From: Erysipelotrichaceae bacterium
Lineage (GTDB): Bacteria; Bacillota_I; Bacilli_A; Erysipelotrichales; Erysipelotrichaceae
Assembly (NCBI GenBank): GCA_017419165.1
Contig: JAFOLW010000047.1
Location: 1 to 57,868, forward strand
Direction of reading: 5' to 3'
Length of the DNA: 57,868 nt
Positions 1 through 8,863 of this stretch are shown piece by piece (within the stretch, counting starts at the first letter, position 1; each line of letters starts with the position of its first letter). The notes below the pieces were generated by a model. The model worked only from the letters and a program-made list of their open reading frames with translations, did not search any database and had not been told where the DNA came from. The position numbers and the translations under genes were made by a program.

Positions 1-132
1 AAGGCCCACAGCGGTAAACACAATAGAGCTTGAACGGCTTTAGGTTCAAGCAGCGCCTTGAGACGCAGTGGAGTGTAACAAGCCTTACAGGCTTAGAGAA
101 AACCACCCGTTTTACGGGTGGTGATTATATTC
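1..132 (+). mobile_element. Probable right end of an IS200/IS605-type element (omega-RNA-like 3' end)
   Basis: The stretch holds three consecutive hairpins: GCTTGAAC/GTTCAAGC at 28-51, a small AAGCC/GGCTT stem near 80-95, and a perfect 9-bp stem ACCACCCGT/ACGGGTGGT at 102-122. After the last comes a short AT-rich tail with no U-run, so it is not a terminator. From memory, this order (structured RNA, a run ending in AAAACC, then a GC hairpin with a TTTA-like loop) is how IS200/IS605 elements end downstream of TnpB. An open frame at 1-33 ending in TGA could be the last codons of a TnpB, but is too short to judge. The alternative is an ordinary intergenic processing hairpin of the transporter operon. 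Confidence 0.45.
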
Positions 133-144
133 AGGAGGAATTTT

Positions 145-1668
145 ATGAGCGAAATCGCTGTATCGATGCGCGGCATCACCAAACGTTTCGGAAAGAAAGT
201 CCTGGCAAACGACCACGTCGATCTCGATGTCCACAAGGGCGAGATCCTTTCTTTATTGGGCGAGAACGGTTCGGGCAAGACGACATTGATGAACATGCTG
301 GCGGGGATCTACAGTCCCGATGAAGGAGAGATCCTGATCAACGATGAAAAGGTGGAGATCACTTCGCCGAAGGATGCGTATGATCTCGGGATCGGCATGG
401 TCCATCAGCACTTTAAACTCATCGATGTTTTTACTGCCTTGGAAAACATCCTGATCGGCTTGCCTTCGCAAGAGAAGGAAAAGAAGTGCCGTGAAGAAGT
501 GGAAGCGATCTGTTCGAAGTACGGCTTCGATCTTCATCTCGATAAGAAGATCTACGACATGTCCGTTTCGGAGAAAGAGACGCTGGAGATCGTCAAGACG
601 CTTTACCGCGGCGCATCCATCCTCATCCTGGATGAACCGACGGCGGTCCTGACGCCGCAGGAGATCAGAAAGCTTTTCGCGATCTTACGTAATATGAAAG
701 AGGATGGCAAGTCCATCATCATCATCACCCACAAACTGAACGAGGTCATGGAGATCTCCGACCGCATCAGCGTATTACGTAAGGGCAGCAACGTCGGTAC
801 CGTTTTAAAGAGCGAGACCAACGAACAGCAGCTGACGGAAATGATGGTCGGAGAAAAGATCACACTGGACATCGCCAGAGATCTTGTGGAGAACAAGGCG
901 AAACGTCTGGAGGTCAAGGATCTGACTGTCAAGAACATCGACGGCAAGAAAGTGGTCGACGATATCAGCTTCGATCTGTATTCCGGCGAGATCTTAGGCA
1001 TTGCCGGGATCTCCGGTTCCGGTCAGAAGGAACTGCTGGAAGCGATCATGGGCTTACAGAAATGCGAAGAAGGTTCTTCCGTCATTTACAATTCCACGGC
1101 GCACGGCGTCCATGAACTGGTCGGTCTGTCGACCAAGGAGATCATCTCCTACGGTCTGCATCTGGCCTTTGTTCCGGAAGACCGTCTGGGCATGGGCCTA
1201 GTCGGCAATATGGGCATGACCGACAACGTCATGCTGAAGAGGTACCGCAAAGGCAGCGGTCCGTTCCTGCACCGCAAGAAACCGCACGATACGGCAGTCA
1301 AGATCAAAGACGAACTGGAAGTCGTGACACCGGATCTGGAATATCCGGTCAGAAGACTTTCGGGCGGCAATGTCCAGAAGATCCTGGTCGGCCGCGAGAT
1401 CAACAACAAGCCGACGGTCCTGATGACGGCCTATGCCGTCCGGGGACTGGATATCAATACATCTTACGCGATCTATAACTTATTGAACGAACAGAAGAAG
1501 AAAGGTGTCGCCGTCATCTATGTCGGCGAAGACCTCGACGTCCTTCTGGCTTTGTCTGACCGCATCCTGGTCTTATGCGCAGGAAAGATGAACGGCATGC
1601 TGGACGGCCGCACGGCTACGAAAGAAGAAGTCGGCTATCTGATGACGCACTTAAAGGAGGAAGCATAA
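145..1668 (+). CDS. nupO: ABC nucleoside importer, double ATP-binding subunit (NupO/YufO type)
   Basis: This 507-residue protein has two fused ATPase halves and energises a BMP-type purine-nucleoside importer on the cytoplasmic face. The first Walker A, GENGSGKTT, begins at residue 39. Its signature region is MSVSEKETLEI, followed by the Walker B string ILILDEPTAVLTPQE. In the second half the P-loop is the altered GISGSGQKEL, with LSGGNVQK as signature, as usual in the RbsA/YufO family where one site is degenerate. The ATG at 145 sits 6 nt after AGGAGG; an earlier ATG at 118 lies in the hairpin tail and has no ribosome site. The stop overlaps the next start by 1 nt. The substrate lipoprotein usually found just upstream is not in view. 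Confidence 0.85.
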   Translation: MSEIAVSMRGITKRFGKKVLANDHVDLDVHKGEILSLLGENGSGKTTLMNMLAGIYSPDEGEILINDEKVEITSPKDAYDLGIGMVHQHFKLIDVFTALENILIGLPSQEKEKKCREEVEAICSKYGFDLHLDKKIYDMSVSEKETLEIVKTLYRGASILILDEPTAVLTPQEIRKLFAILRNMKEDGKSIIIITHKLNEVMEISDRISVLRKGSNVGTVLKSETNEQQLTEMMVGEKITLDIARDLVENKAKRLEVKDLTVKNIDGKKVVDDISFDLYSGEILGIAGISGSGQKELLEAIMGLQKCEEGSSVIYNSTAHGVHELVGLSTKEIISYGLHLAFVPEDRLGMGLVGNMGMTDNVMLKRYRKGSGPFLHRKKPHDTAVKIKDELEVVTPDLEYPVRRLSGGNVQKILVGREINNKPTVLMTAYAVRGLDINTSYAIYNLLNEQKKKGVAVIYVGEDLDVLLALSDRILVLCAGKMNGMLDGRTATKEEVGYLMTHLKEEA

Positions 1669-2765
1669 TGGAAAAGATTCATCACAGATCCTTCCTTCGG
1701 GTCACGAAGAAAGATGAGGCTTCCCTTCCCGTCAAAGCGCTGGTGATCGCGATCGCCATCTTCTGTGCACTGCTGGTCTCGGCTTTGTTCATCTACTTTG
1801 TGACGAAGCTCGATCCGGTCAGTGTCTATGTCTCGATGTTCAAAGGTGCTTTCGGCACCAAGAGAAGAGCGTGGATCACGATCCGCGATACCTGTCTGCT
1901 TCTGCTGATCTCCCTGTCACTGGCACCGGCATTCCGCATGCGTTTCTGGAACTGCGGTGCGGAAGGCCAGATCCTGCTGGGCGGGCTGAGCACGGCGGCA
2001 TTGATGATCTATTTCGGAAACAAGATCCCGACGCCGCTTCTGCTGCTGATCATGATGGTCATATCGATGATCTGCGGCGGTCTCTGGGCTCTGCTTCCGG
2101 CGGTGTTCAAGGCGAAATACGACACCAACGAGACGCTGTTCACCCTGATGATGAACTATGTCGGCATCCAGCTGGTCGAGTTCTTTGTCGACTTCTGGGA
2201 CAAGAAACAGTCGCACTCCGTCGGCATCATCAACATGAACGGTCAGGGCGGCTGGTTCCCGGCAGTCTTCGGCCAGCAGTATACGCTGAACATCCTCATC
2301 GTGGTCATCGTCACGGTCTTCGTTTATGTTTACATGAAATATTCCAAACACGGTTATGAAGGCGCCGTCGTCGGCGAATCGGTCGCGACAGCCAAATATG
2401 CCGGCATCAACGTGCCGAAAGTCATACGCAACAACGTCTTGCTTTCGGGGGCGATCGCCGGACTTGCGGGTTTTGTCGAAGTCGCCGGGATCTCGCACAC
2501 GATCTCCAACAATACGGCCGGCGGCCGGGGCTTCACCGCCATCATCGTCTGCTGGCTGGCGAAGTTCAATCCGTTTGCGATGTCTCTGATCTCGCTGTTC
2601 ATCGTCTTTCTGAGCAAAGGCGCAGCGCAGATCTCTTCCGACTTCGGACTTAACGAATTCGCTTCGCAGATCATCACCGGCATCATCCTGTTCTTTATCC
2701 TGAGTTCGGAATTCTTCAACAACTATAAAGTCAGTTTCGCACATAACAGAAAGGAGGGCAGATAA
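1668..2765 (+). CDS. nupP: ABC nucleoside importer, permease subunit 1 (NupP/YufP type)
   Basis: This 365-residue polytopic membrane protein has the BPD_transp_2 pattern of long hydrophobic segments. It carries the conserved string FRMRFWNCGAEGQILLGG around residues 85-105 and ARYAGI-like KYAGIN near residue 245. It forms half of the membrane channel of the importer with the next gene. ATG 1668 overlaps the ATPase stop (TAATG) and follows AAAGGAGG. A longer frame exists upstream, inside the ATPase gene, but has no ribosome site. The gene ends directly against the next permease gene. Confidence 0.85.
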   Translation: MEKIHHRSFLRVTKKDEASLPVKALVIAIAIFCALLVSALFIYFVTKLDPVSVYVSMFKGAFGTKRRAWITIRDTCLLLLISLSLAPAFRMRFWNCGAEGQILLGGLSTAALMIYFGNKIPTPLLLLIMMVISMICGGLWALLPAVFKAKYDTNETLFTLMMNYVGIQLVEFFVDFWDKKQSHSVGIINMNGQGGWFPAVFGQQYTLNILIVVIVTVFVYVYMKYSKHGYEGAVVGESVATAKYAGINVPKVIRNNVLLSGAIAGLAGFVEVAGISHTISNNTAGGRGFTAIIVCWLAKFNPFAMSLISLFIVFLSKGAAQISSDFGLNEFASQIITGIILFFILSSEFFNNYKVSFAHNRKEGR

Positions 2766-3797
2766 ATGAGCATATCCCAATTCATCTCCTGGTGTGTCGC
2801 GGCGATCACCTTCGGCACCGTCATCATGTACGGCTGCATCGGTGAGACGATCAACCAGAAAGCCGGCGATCTCAACCTCGGTGTCCCGGGCGTCATGCAG
2901 ATCGGGGGCATCTCCGCTCTTGCTTCGGCCTTCCTGTATGAACGGGCAGTCGCCGATCCCAATCCTGTTTTGAGCATGCTGATATCTCTTATTGCCTGTA
3001 TGCTTGCAGCCGCCCTGGCGGGCCTGCTGTATGCCTTTCTGACGGTCACGTTGAAAGTCAATCAAAACGTCACCGGTCTGACGCTGACGATCTTCGGTAC
3101 CGGTATCGCCAACTTCTTCGGCGGCAGCATGATGAAGCTTTCCGGCGGTGTTGGAACGATCTCGGTCGCCCGCACGGCGAACATCTTCCGTATGAAGCTG
3201 CCGTTCCTCTTCGGGAAGTTCGGGACCTTCGGTTCCATCGTCTTCTCGCACGGCTGGATGGTCTATCTGGCGCTGATCCTGGCGTTTGCCATCCAGTACT
3301 TCCTGGACAGGACCAGAGTCGGCCTGAACCTGCGTTCGGTCGGTGAGAATCCGGCAACGGCAGATGCGGCCGGCATCAATGTCACCCGCTATAAATATCT
3401 GGCATCGGTCATCGGTTCCGCCATCTGCGGACTCGGCGGACTGTTCTATGTCATGGACTATATCCAGGGCAGCTGGGCGAACGATTCCACGATCGAAGCC
3501 CTGGGCTGGCTGGCGGTGGCACTTGTCATCTTCACGTCATGGAAACCGAAGAATGCCACCTGGGGTGCCTATCTGTTCGGTCTGTGCTATTGGGCATACA
3601 TCTACATTCCGGCGGGCGTTTCCAGATTCCTGGCGGACAAGCTCAAACTGTCGAATGCCACTTATATGCAGAATCTGTACAAGATGCTGCCTTACCTGGT
3701 CACGATCGTCGTCCTTTGCATGGTGTCCAGAAAAAAGAAAAGAGAGAATCAGGCACCTGCTTCTCTCGGCTTAAGTTATTTCAGAGAAGAAAGATGA
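2766..3797 (+). CDS. nupQ: ABC nucleoside importer, permease subunit 2 (NupQ/YufQ type)
   Basis: This 343-residue multi-spanning permease is the partner of the preceding one. It begins with a hydrophobic segment and the motif GETINQKAGDLNLG, typical of the second permease of this family. It later has LRSVGENPATADAAGINV, the cytoplasmic coupling region. The start ATG abuts the previous stop and is preceded by AAGGAGG. A strong intrinsic terminator follows at 3803-3838, so the transporter transcript ends here. Substrate assignment to purine nucleosides rests on family resemblance only. Confidence 0.85.
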   Translation: MSISQFISWCVAAITFGTVIMYGCIGETINQKAGDLNLGVPGVMQIGGISALASAFLYERAVADPNPVLSMLISLIACMLAAALAGLLYAFLTVTLKVNQNVTGLTLTIFGTGIANFFGGSMMKLSGGVGTISVARTANIFRMKLPFLFGKFGTFGSIVFSHGWMVYLALILAFAIQYFLDRTRVGLNLRSVGENPATADAAGINVTRYKYLASVIGSAICGLGGLFYVMDYIQGSWANDSTIEALGWLAVALVIFTSWKPKNATWGAYLFGLCYWAYIYIPAGVSRFLADKLKLSNATYMQNLYKMLPYLVTIVVLCMVSRKKKRENQAPASLGLSYFREER

Positions 3798-3800
3798 TGA

Positions 3801-3840
3801 AGACCGGTCCTGCGTCATACGGTGCGGACCGGTTTTTTTG
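3801..3840 (+). terminator. Intrinsic terminator after the nucleoside transporter operon
   Basis: Stem ACCGGTCC (3803-3810) pairs with GGACCGGT (3825-3832) and runs into a T-tract. It ends the three-gene transporter transcript. Confidence 0.85.
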
Positions 3841-3935
3841 TTTTGCGGCATCGTCAAGTGCTTTTTCAGCGGAAGAAGGACAGGCTTCCTATGGTAAGAT
3901 ATAGATAAAGAAAGAGACAGAAAATGGAGAAGACT

Positions 3936-4913
3936 ATGAACAAAAAAGTTTTTGATGTCGTATTGCTGAATGCGCTGCCTGCATCGGGCAAATCGGAGCT
4001 GAGAAAGTTCATGAACGAGAACGATCCCGATCAGATGGTGAATGATTTCCACATCGGCAAGAACCTGCAGCTGGATGATTTCCCATATGTTTGGCTGATG
4101 CGTCAGGTGGATAAGAAGCTCGCTGCGATGGGCAGACCGACCTTGTATTATCCGGATGATGAGTCTCCTACCTATGACGGCAGAGTCTGGGGCGTACTGT
4201 CCATCCTTTTGAGTGAAGATTACCAGGACCTGATCAACCGCAACTATGTCGATCCGGCCAGTGCTGCCGAATACCTCTTCGAGCGTTTTGACCGCGGCTG
4301 TGTCGCTGTCGGCATGAGACCGCTGATCTCCCTGCTGGATGATGATGTCCGCAAGAAGATCGCCGAAGAACTGGAGGATGAGGCAAGGACCTTGCTGAAC
4401 GAAAAACAGTCACAGTATTGCGAAGACATGTCCGATAAGACGGTCATCATCGAATTCTCCCGCGGCGGCAACGACGGCGCTTCGATGCCTCTGACCGGGA
4501 CTTTCGGTTACCAGTACACCTATTCGATGCTGTCACCGGATCTTCTGAAGAACACCGCGGTGCTTTACCTCTGGGTCACGCCGGAAGAATCCCGTGCCAA
4601 GAACGATGCGCGTTTCGATCCGAACAATCCGGGATCCTCCATCAACCACAAGACACCGGACAAGGTCATGTACTATGACTACGGCTGCGATGACGTCCTG
4701 TATATGAAGGAAGTCTCCGACAAGCCGGATACTTTGAAAGTGGAAGCCTGGGGGCAGTCGTTCTATCTGCCGGTCGGTGTCGTCGACAACCGCGATGACT
4801 TCACGACGCAGTTCAGAGGTCCGAAGCAGACCTGGGACAAGGATTCCGTGGAAAAGGCCGTTGCCTTGATCTCTGAGGCGACCGGCAAGATGTGGGACAA
4901 CTACAAAAAGTAA
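3936..4913 (+). CDS. P-loop-containing conserved protein of unknown function
   Basis: About 325 residues. The N-terminal strand VVLLNALPASGKSEL resembles a P-loop (kinase-like GK[ST]) but lacks the first glycine of the usual GxxxxGK. Further on are acidic, soluble alpha/beta stretches and the conserved-looking string VIIEFSRGGNDG near residues 165-180, which could be a second nucleotide-site strand. No membrane segment. I chose ATG 3936 because GGAGA lies 5 nt upstream; ATG 3924 is in frame but has only a weak upstream site. The gene stands alone between two terminators. I suspect an NMP- or sugar-kinase-like fold but cannot name a substrate. Confidence 0.7.
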   Translation: MNKKVFDVVLLNALPASGKSELRKFMNENDPDQMVNDFHIGKNLQLDDFPYVWLMRQVDKKLAAMGRPTLYYPDDESPTYDGRVWGVLSILLSEDYQDLINRNYVDPASAAEYLFERFDRGCVAVGMRPLISLLDDDVRKKIAEELEDEARTLLNEKQSQYCEDMSDKTVIIEFSRGGNDGASMPLTGTFGYQYTYSMLSPDLLKNTAVLYLWVTPEESRAKNDARFDPNNPGSSINHKTPDKVMYYDYGCDDVLYMKEVSDKPDTLKVEAWGQSFYLPVGVVDNRDDFTTQFRGPKQTWDKDSVEKAVALISEATGKMWDNYKK

Positions 4914-4941
4914 GTCTCAGATCACATCGACGAACAGATCA

Positions 4942-4966
4942 GACAGGAGGACATCCTGTCTTTTCG
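4942..4966 (+). terminator. Intrinsic terminator
   Basis: GACAGGA (4942-4948) pairs with TCCTGTC (4954-4960), followed by TTTT. It separates the P-loop gene from the membrane/Hsp70-like pair. Confidence 0.75.
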
Positions 4967-5003
4967 TTTGCCGCCCTTTATATATCGGTCTTTCAAGATA
5001 CGA

Positions 5004-5030
5004 TATAATAAAAAGAGACAACAAAGGAGG
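5004..5030 (+). promoter_or_regulatory. Promoter -10 and ribosome site of the membrane/Hsp70-like pair
   Basis: A TATAAT-type box lies at about 5004-5009 and AAAGGAGG at 5023-5030. The ribosome site is 6 nt before ATG 5037, which decides that start against the upstream in-frame ATG at 4968 that lies before the -10 box. Confidence 0.6.
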
Positions 5031-5036
5031 ATGCGT

Positions 5037-5912
5037 ATGGATACGATGCAGTCACTTCTGGAAAAAGATAAAGAACGGTTTTTGCACAGTGCGGCAGCGG
5101 CCAGATCTTCAAAGGAGACGGTCCGATGTGTGGAAGAAGAATTCGGCAGGCTGCTCCGCTTTTATAATGAACAGCAGGAAAACGACGAACTGAAAAAGAC
5201 CGCGATGTTTTTGATCGAGGCGTACAGCGCTTCCGCCGGACTGCTGGACTGCGACGGGGAATCGGTGATCTGGTCAAAGAGCCAGTACCGTCCCGGCATC
5301 AGTAAACCGAAACGCTCGGCCTGGGGCTGGATCCTCTTTCTGCTTGCCATCGCTTTGCTGGCGGGAGCGGGAGCTGTCTTTTACTATCTGACGGACATCC
5401 TGCCTTTGGATCAGATGAAGATCATTGCCTTCTCACTGATCGGTGCCGCAGCTTTGTTCCTGTTCCTTGCGGGGCTCTTGTTTTCCAAAAAGAAGACGGA
5501 AAACAAGGAAGAGCTTTATGCCGAGACCATCCCGAGTCCCGAGAAGACGTATCATGTCTTGCTGAACTGCGTATTGAAGATGGACCGGATCCTGGAAGAA
5601 GAAGGAAACCGGCTGCTGCTGGAAGAAAAGAAGGCCTTACTCGATGAAAAAGAAGGCATGAAGAAAGAGGAGATCCGCCTGTATTCCTCGCTCTTGGAAA
5701 GCGCCTATGCGCAGGGGGATGAAGAATACGCAAGACAGATGATCTCCGATCTCAAGTTCTATCTTCATAAACGGAAGATCGAAGTCATCGATTATGACGG
5801 AAACAACGCAAGACTGTTTGAGAAGATGCCGGGTGCCGGCGTATCGACGCTCAAGCCGGCATTGCTGATGGGTGAAGAAGTCCTTGCCAAGGGCCTTGCG
5901 ACGGGAGAATAG
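5037..5912 (+). CDS. Two-TM membrane protein of unknown function, partner of Hsp70-like protein
   Basis: About 291 residues in three parts. A soluble N-terminal segment comes first. Two closely spaced membrane helices follow at about residues 97-120 and 126-150 (WILFLLAIALLAGAGAVFYY and a second AFSLIGAAALFLFLAGLLF-like segment). The C-terminal half is charged and strongly helical, rich in E and K, probably coiled coil. I recognise no family. Its stop is 2 nt before the ATG of an Hsp70-like gene, so the two are almost certainly co-translated and may act together at the membrane. A GrpE- or J-like co-factor role is conceivable, but I see no HPD motif. Confidence 0.7.
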   Translation: MDTMQSLLEKDKERFLHSAAAARSSKETVRCVEEEFGRLLRFYNEQQENDELKKTAMFLIEAYSASAGLLDCDGESVIWSKSQYRPGISKPKRSAWGWILFLLAIALLAGAGAVFYYLTDILPLDQMKIIAFSLIGAAALFLFLAGLLFSKKKTENKEELYAETIPSPEKTYHVLLNCVLKMDRILEEEGNRLLLEEKKALLDEKEGMKKEEIRLYSSLLESAYAQGDEEYARQMISDLKFYLHKRKIEVIDYDGNNARLFEKMPGAGVSTLKPALLMGEEVLAKGLATGE

Positions 5913-5914
5913 TT

Positions 5915-7828
5915 ATGGATCGTTTTTATGGTTTTGACCTCGGCGATGCCGAGAGTGCGGTAAGCAGACTGGAAAAAGACAAAAACGAGGCTCCGGAGAT
6001 CCTGCCGGTCAACGAAGCAAAAAGCTTCATCAGTGCCTATGCCTTATTGAAAGACGGGACACTGCTGATCGGGGAAGGTGCCTGTTATCATCCGGATGCG
6101 ATCAAGCGCAAGGAGCGTTTCAAATCGCATTTCCTGAAGGAAAGCGAAGCGAAGAAAGACATCGCCGCTTTTGCTTCGGGCGTTCTGGGACAGTTATATC
6201 TGAACGGTCAGCTCATCAAGGGCGAAGACTGCAGCTTTTATGTCGGCTGTCCGGCCGGCTGGGACAAGATCGCCAGGGAGGACTACCGTTCCATTTTTGA
6301 AAAAGCCGGTTATCCGCCGGTGAAGATCATCTCGGAATCCAGGGCAGCCCTGGTCTGTGCCTGCCAGTCCAAACACCTGCAGGTCGGCTACGACATCCTG
6401 GAGCGTCCGGTCTTAGTCGTCGATATCGGCTCATCTACGACGGACTTCGCCTACATCATGGGCGGCAAGGAAGTGGAACTCAAGACCGGCGGTGAAGTCT
6501 ATCTGGGCGGCGGCATCATGGATGAGATCCTTCTGGAAGAGTCGCTTCGATCCTCACCCAACGAGAAGAAGATCCGCAAGATCTTTGAAGAAAGCGAAGC
6601 CTGGCAGAGCTACTGCGATTTCGCAGCCAGGAGACTGAAGGAGAAGTATTTCTCCGATGAGGATTACTGGAAAGACAATGAGTGCAGCACGACGCTTTCC
6701 TTAAGGCAGGGGATCCTGCCGGTGAAGTTCACTCTGCGCATCGATGCTTCGATCGCCGAGAAGCTGCTGAACGACAAGGTCGAACGGCTTGACGGACGTT
6801 CGTTCAAAGAAGTCTTCCTCGACAGCCTGAAACAGGCCAGGGAAGCCATCGGCAGCCAGCAGCCCGAACTGATCTTTCTGACCGGCGGCGTCTCCAAGAT
6901 GCCCGTCATCCGCAAGTGGTGTCAGGAGATCTTCGAGGATGCGGTCGTGATCAGCTCCGGTGAACCGGAATTCTCCGTCGCTTCGGGACTGTCCATGTGC
7001 GGCAGGATCGACGAAGAACTGCGGCAGTTCAAAAAAGAAGTCTCGGCTCTGGTGGAATCGACGATTGTCGAACAGTGCGTCGCCGGCCACATCAGCGAGC
7101 TGTATCTCGATGCGGTGGAGGAGATGGTCACGCCGATCCTGGAACATGTGGCCCTGCCGATCGCCGAGAACTGGCGCGACGGGTCGATCGAGAAACTGTC
7201 CGATATCGATCCGCTGATGGAGAAACAGATCGACGAGTATCTGCATTCCGATGAGGCGAGGAGCCTGCTGATGAAACCGGTCGCCAAATGGCTGAAGACC
7301 GTTTCCTATGAACTGGAAGAATATACGATGCCGATCTGCGTGAAGCACAACATCCCTTATTCTTCACTGTCTTTGAATTCCTTCTTGTCGATGAGCGACA
7401 TCCGGATCGATGTCGAGGCGAAGAACCTCTTTGCGGTGAACGAGATCACCTGGCTGATCGATGCGACGATCTCGATCGTGGTCGGGCTCTTGTGCGGGGG
7501 CGGCGGCGTGGCTCTGATCGCCAACGGCCTGCCGGGGATCATCGCCGGAGCGGTCGTCTCGCTGCTGATCCTGGCTTTGGGCAAAGACAAGATGCAGGAG
7601 ATCCTGCTCAATTCCAATATCCCGACACCGGTACGCAAGGTCATCCCGCGTTCCTACCTGAAAGGAAGGATCGGCGTCATCTCCGAACAGGTGAAAGAAT
7701 CCATGTATGAGAAGCTCGAGGAAGAGCGCAACCAGGACATCTCCGAGCGCCTGGTCAAGGAGATCTCCTTACAGATCGAGACCTGTCTGTCGAAGATGGC
7801 GGAAGTCGTGGAGATCCCGCTCGGCTGA
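5915..7828 (+). CDS. Hsp70-like ATPase with C-terminal hydrophobic hairpin
   Basis: 637 residues. The N-terminal ~370 residues have the actin/Hsp70 ATPase layout: YGFDLG as phosphate-1 loop, LVVDIGSSTTDFAY as phosphate-2 loop (about residues 165-180), GGGIMDE, and the adenosine-site string LIFLTGGVSKMP near residue 320. In place of a DnaK peptide-binding domain there is a helical region, then a glycine-rich hydrophobic stretch at about 510-555 (ISIVVGLLCGGGGVALIANG and a second helix), and a charged helical tail. This suggests an ATP-driven, membrane-attached machine rather than a general chaperone. No role is known to me. It is co-transcribed with the two-TM protein. The ATG overlaps no other frame and the next gene has its own promoter-like sequence. 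Confidence 0.75.
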   Translation: MDRFYGFDLGDAESAVSRLEKDKNEAPEILPVNEAKSFISAYALLKDGTLLIGEGACYHPDAIKRKERFKSHFLKESEAKKDIAAFASGVLGQLYLNGQLIKGEDCSFYVGCPAGWDKIAREDYRSIFEKAGYPPVKIISESRAALVCACQSKHLQVGYDILERPVLVVDIGSSTTDFAYIMGGKEVELKTGGEVYLGGGIMDEILLEESLRSSPNEKKIRKIFEESEAWQSYCDFAARRLKEKYFSDEDYWKDNECSTTLSLRQGILPVKFTLRIDASIAEKLLNDKVERLDGRSFKEVFLDSLKQAREAIGSQQPELIFLTGGVSKMPVIRKWCQEIFEDAVVISSGEPEFSVASGLSMCGRIDEELRQFKKEVSALVESTIVEQCVAGHISELYLDAVEEMVTPILEHVALPIAENWRDGSIEKLSDIDPLMEKQIDEYLHSDEARSLLMKPVAKWLKTVSYELEEYTMPICVKHNIPYSSLSLNSFLSMSDIRIDVEAKNLFAVNEITWLIDATISIVVGLLCGGGGVALIANGLPGIIAGAVVSLLILALGKDKMQEILLNSNIPTPVRKVIPRSYLKGRIGVISEQVKESMYEKLEEERNQDISERLVKEISLQIETCLSKMAEVVEIPLG

Positions 7829-7908
7829 TCTTTTGTAACGAAAGTATCGATATAAAGACAAAGGCGGACGAAGATCTTTTGTTATGATGGGCTTGAAGGA
7901 GACATTGT

Positions 7909-8820
7909 ATGAAAACGGTCAGGATCAATGACAGAGATGTGTCTGTGATCGGCTGCGGATGCATGCGCATCGCAGGTTTCGATGAACAGCAGACGGAAAG
8001 ATATATACGGACGGCTTTGGATGCCGGCATCAGTTTCTTCGATCATGCGGACATCTACGGCGGCGGACATTGTGAAGAGCTCTTCGGAACGTTCCTGAAG
8101 AAGCATCCGGAATACCGCGGGAAGATGTTCCTGCAGTCCAAGTGCGGGATACGCAAGGGCTTCTTCGATTTTTCCTGTGAGCACATCATAAAGAGCGTCG
8201 AAGGAATACTGGAGAGGCTGCAGACCGATCATCTGGATTCTTTGCTTCTGCACAGGCCGGACGTGCTGATGGAGACCGATGAGGTCGCAAGGGCTTTTGC
8301 GCAGCTGAAAAGCAGCGGCAAGGTCTTGTCGTTCGGCGTGTCCAACATGAACCGTTTCCAGATGGAGCTTCTGGAAGAGGGGAGCGGTGAGAAGCTTTTT
8401 GCCGATCAGCTGCAGATGTCGGTCGTCCATACGCCTCTGATCGATGCCGGGCTCAATGTCGATATGGGCAATGAAGCTGCGATCATGCGCGATGCCGGTA
8501 CTTTGGAATATCTGCGCAAACAGGACAAGATCCTGCAGGTCTGGTCACCGCTGCAGATCGGCTACTTTGAAGGGACTTTCCTGAATTCGGACCGTTATGA
8601 GGACCTCAACCGGAAACTGGAAGAGCTGGCGGAAAAGTACGGCTGCGATAAGGATGCGGTCGCTTATGCCTGGCTGCTTCGTCTGCCACTGAAAGTCCAG
8701 GTCGTCCTGGGAACGGCAAATACGGAACATATCCTTTCGGCAGTCAGGGCTGCGCAGATCGTTCTGGACCGGAAAGACTGGTACGATCTCTATCTTTCGG
8801 CCGGTAACCGTCTGCCGTGA
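7909..8820 (+). CDS. Aldo/keto reductase family oxidoreductase (YdhF-like)
   Basis: 303 residues forming an NADPH-dependent TIM barrel. FFDHADIYGGG near residue 43 supplies the catalytic Asp and Tyr. LQSKCG holds the Lys and LLLHRPDVL the active-site His. The C-terminal VVLGTANTEHI region is the usual coenzyme phosphate-binding segment. AKGGAG-like AAGGAG lies 8 nt before ATG 7909, and TATGAT just upstream may be its -10. Substrate unknown; the family reduces assorted aldehydes and ketones. Confidence 0.85.
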   Translation: MKTVRINDRDVSVIGCGCMRIAGFDEQQTERYIRTALDAGISFFDHADIYGGGHCEELFGTFLKKHPEYRGKMFLQSKCGIRKGFFDFSCEHIIKSVEGILERLQTDHLDSLLLHRPDVLMETDEVARAFAQLKSSGKVLSFGVSNMNRFQMELLEEGSGEKLFADQLQMSVVHTPLIDAGLNVDMGNEAAIMRDAGTLEYLRKQDKILQVWSPLQIGYFEGTFLNSDRYEDLNRKLEELAEKYGCDKDAVAYAWLLRLPLKVQVVLGTANTEHILSAVRAAQIVLDRKDWYDLYLSAGNRLP

Positions 8821-8863
8821 TGTGTTTTTACAAGATTTCACTTCCCTCACGCATTGTTTGGGT

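Noticed and set aside
1917..3251. Long minus-strand open frame of 444 codons
   Set aside because: It lies antisense over the nucleoside permeases, is extremely rich in D/R/H, has no ribosome site, and mirrors the codon bias of the plus strand.
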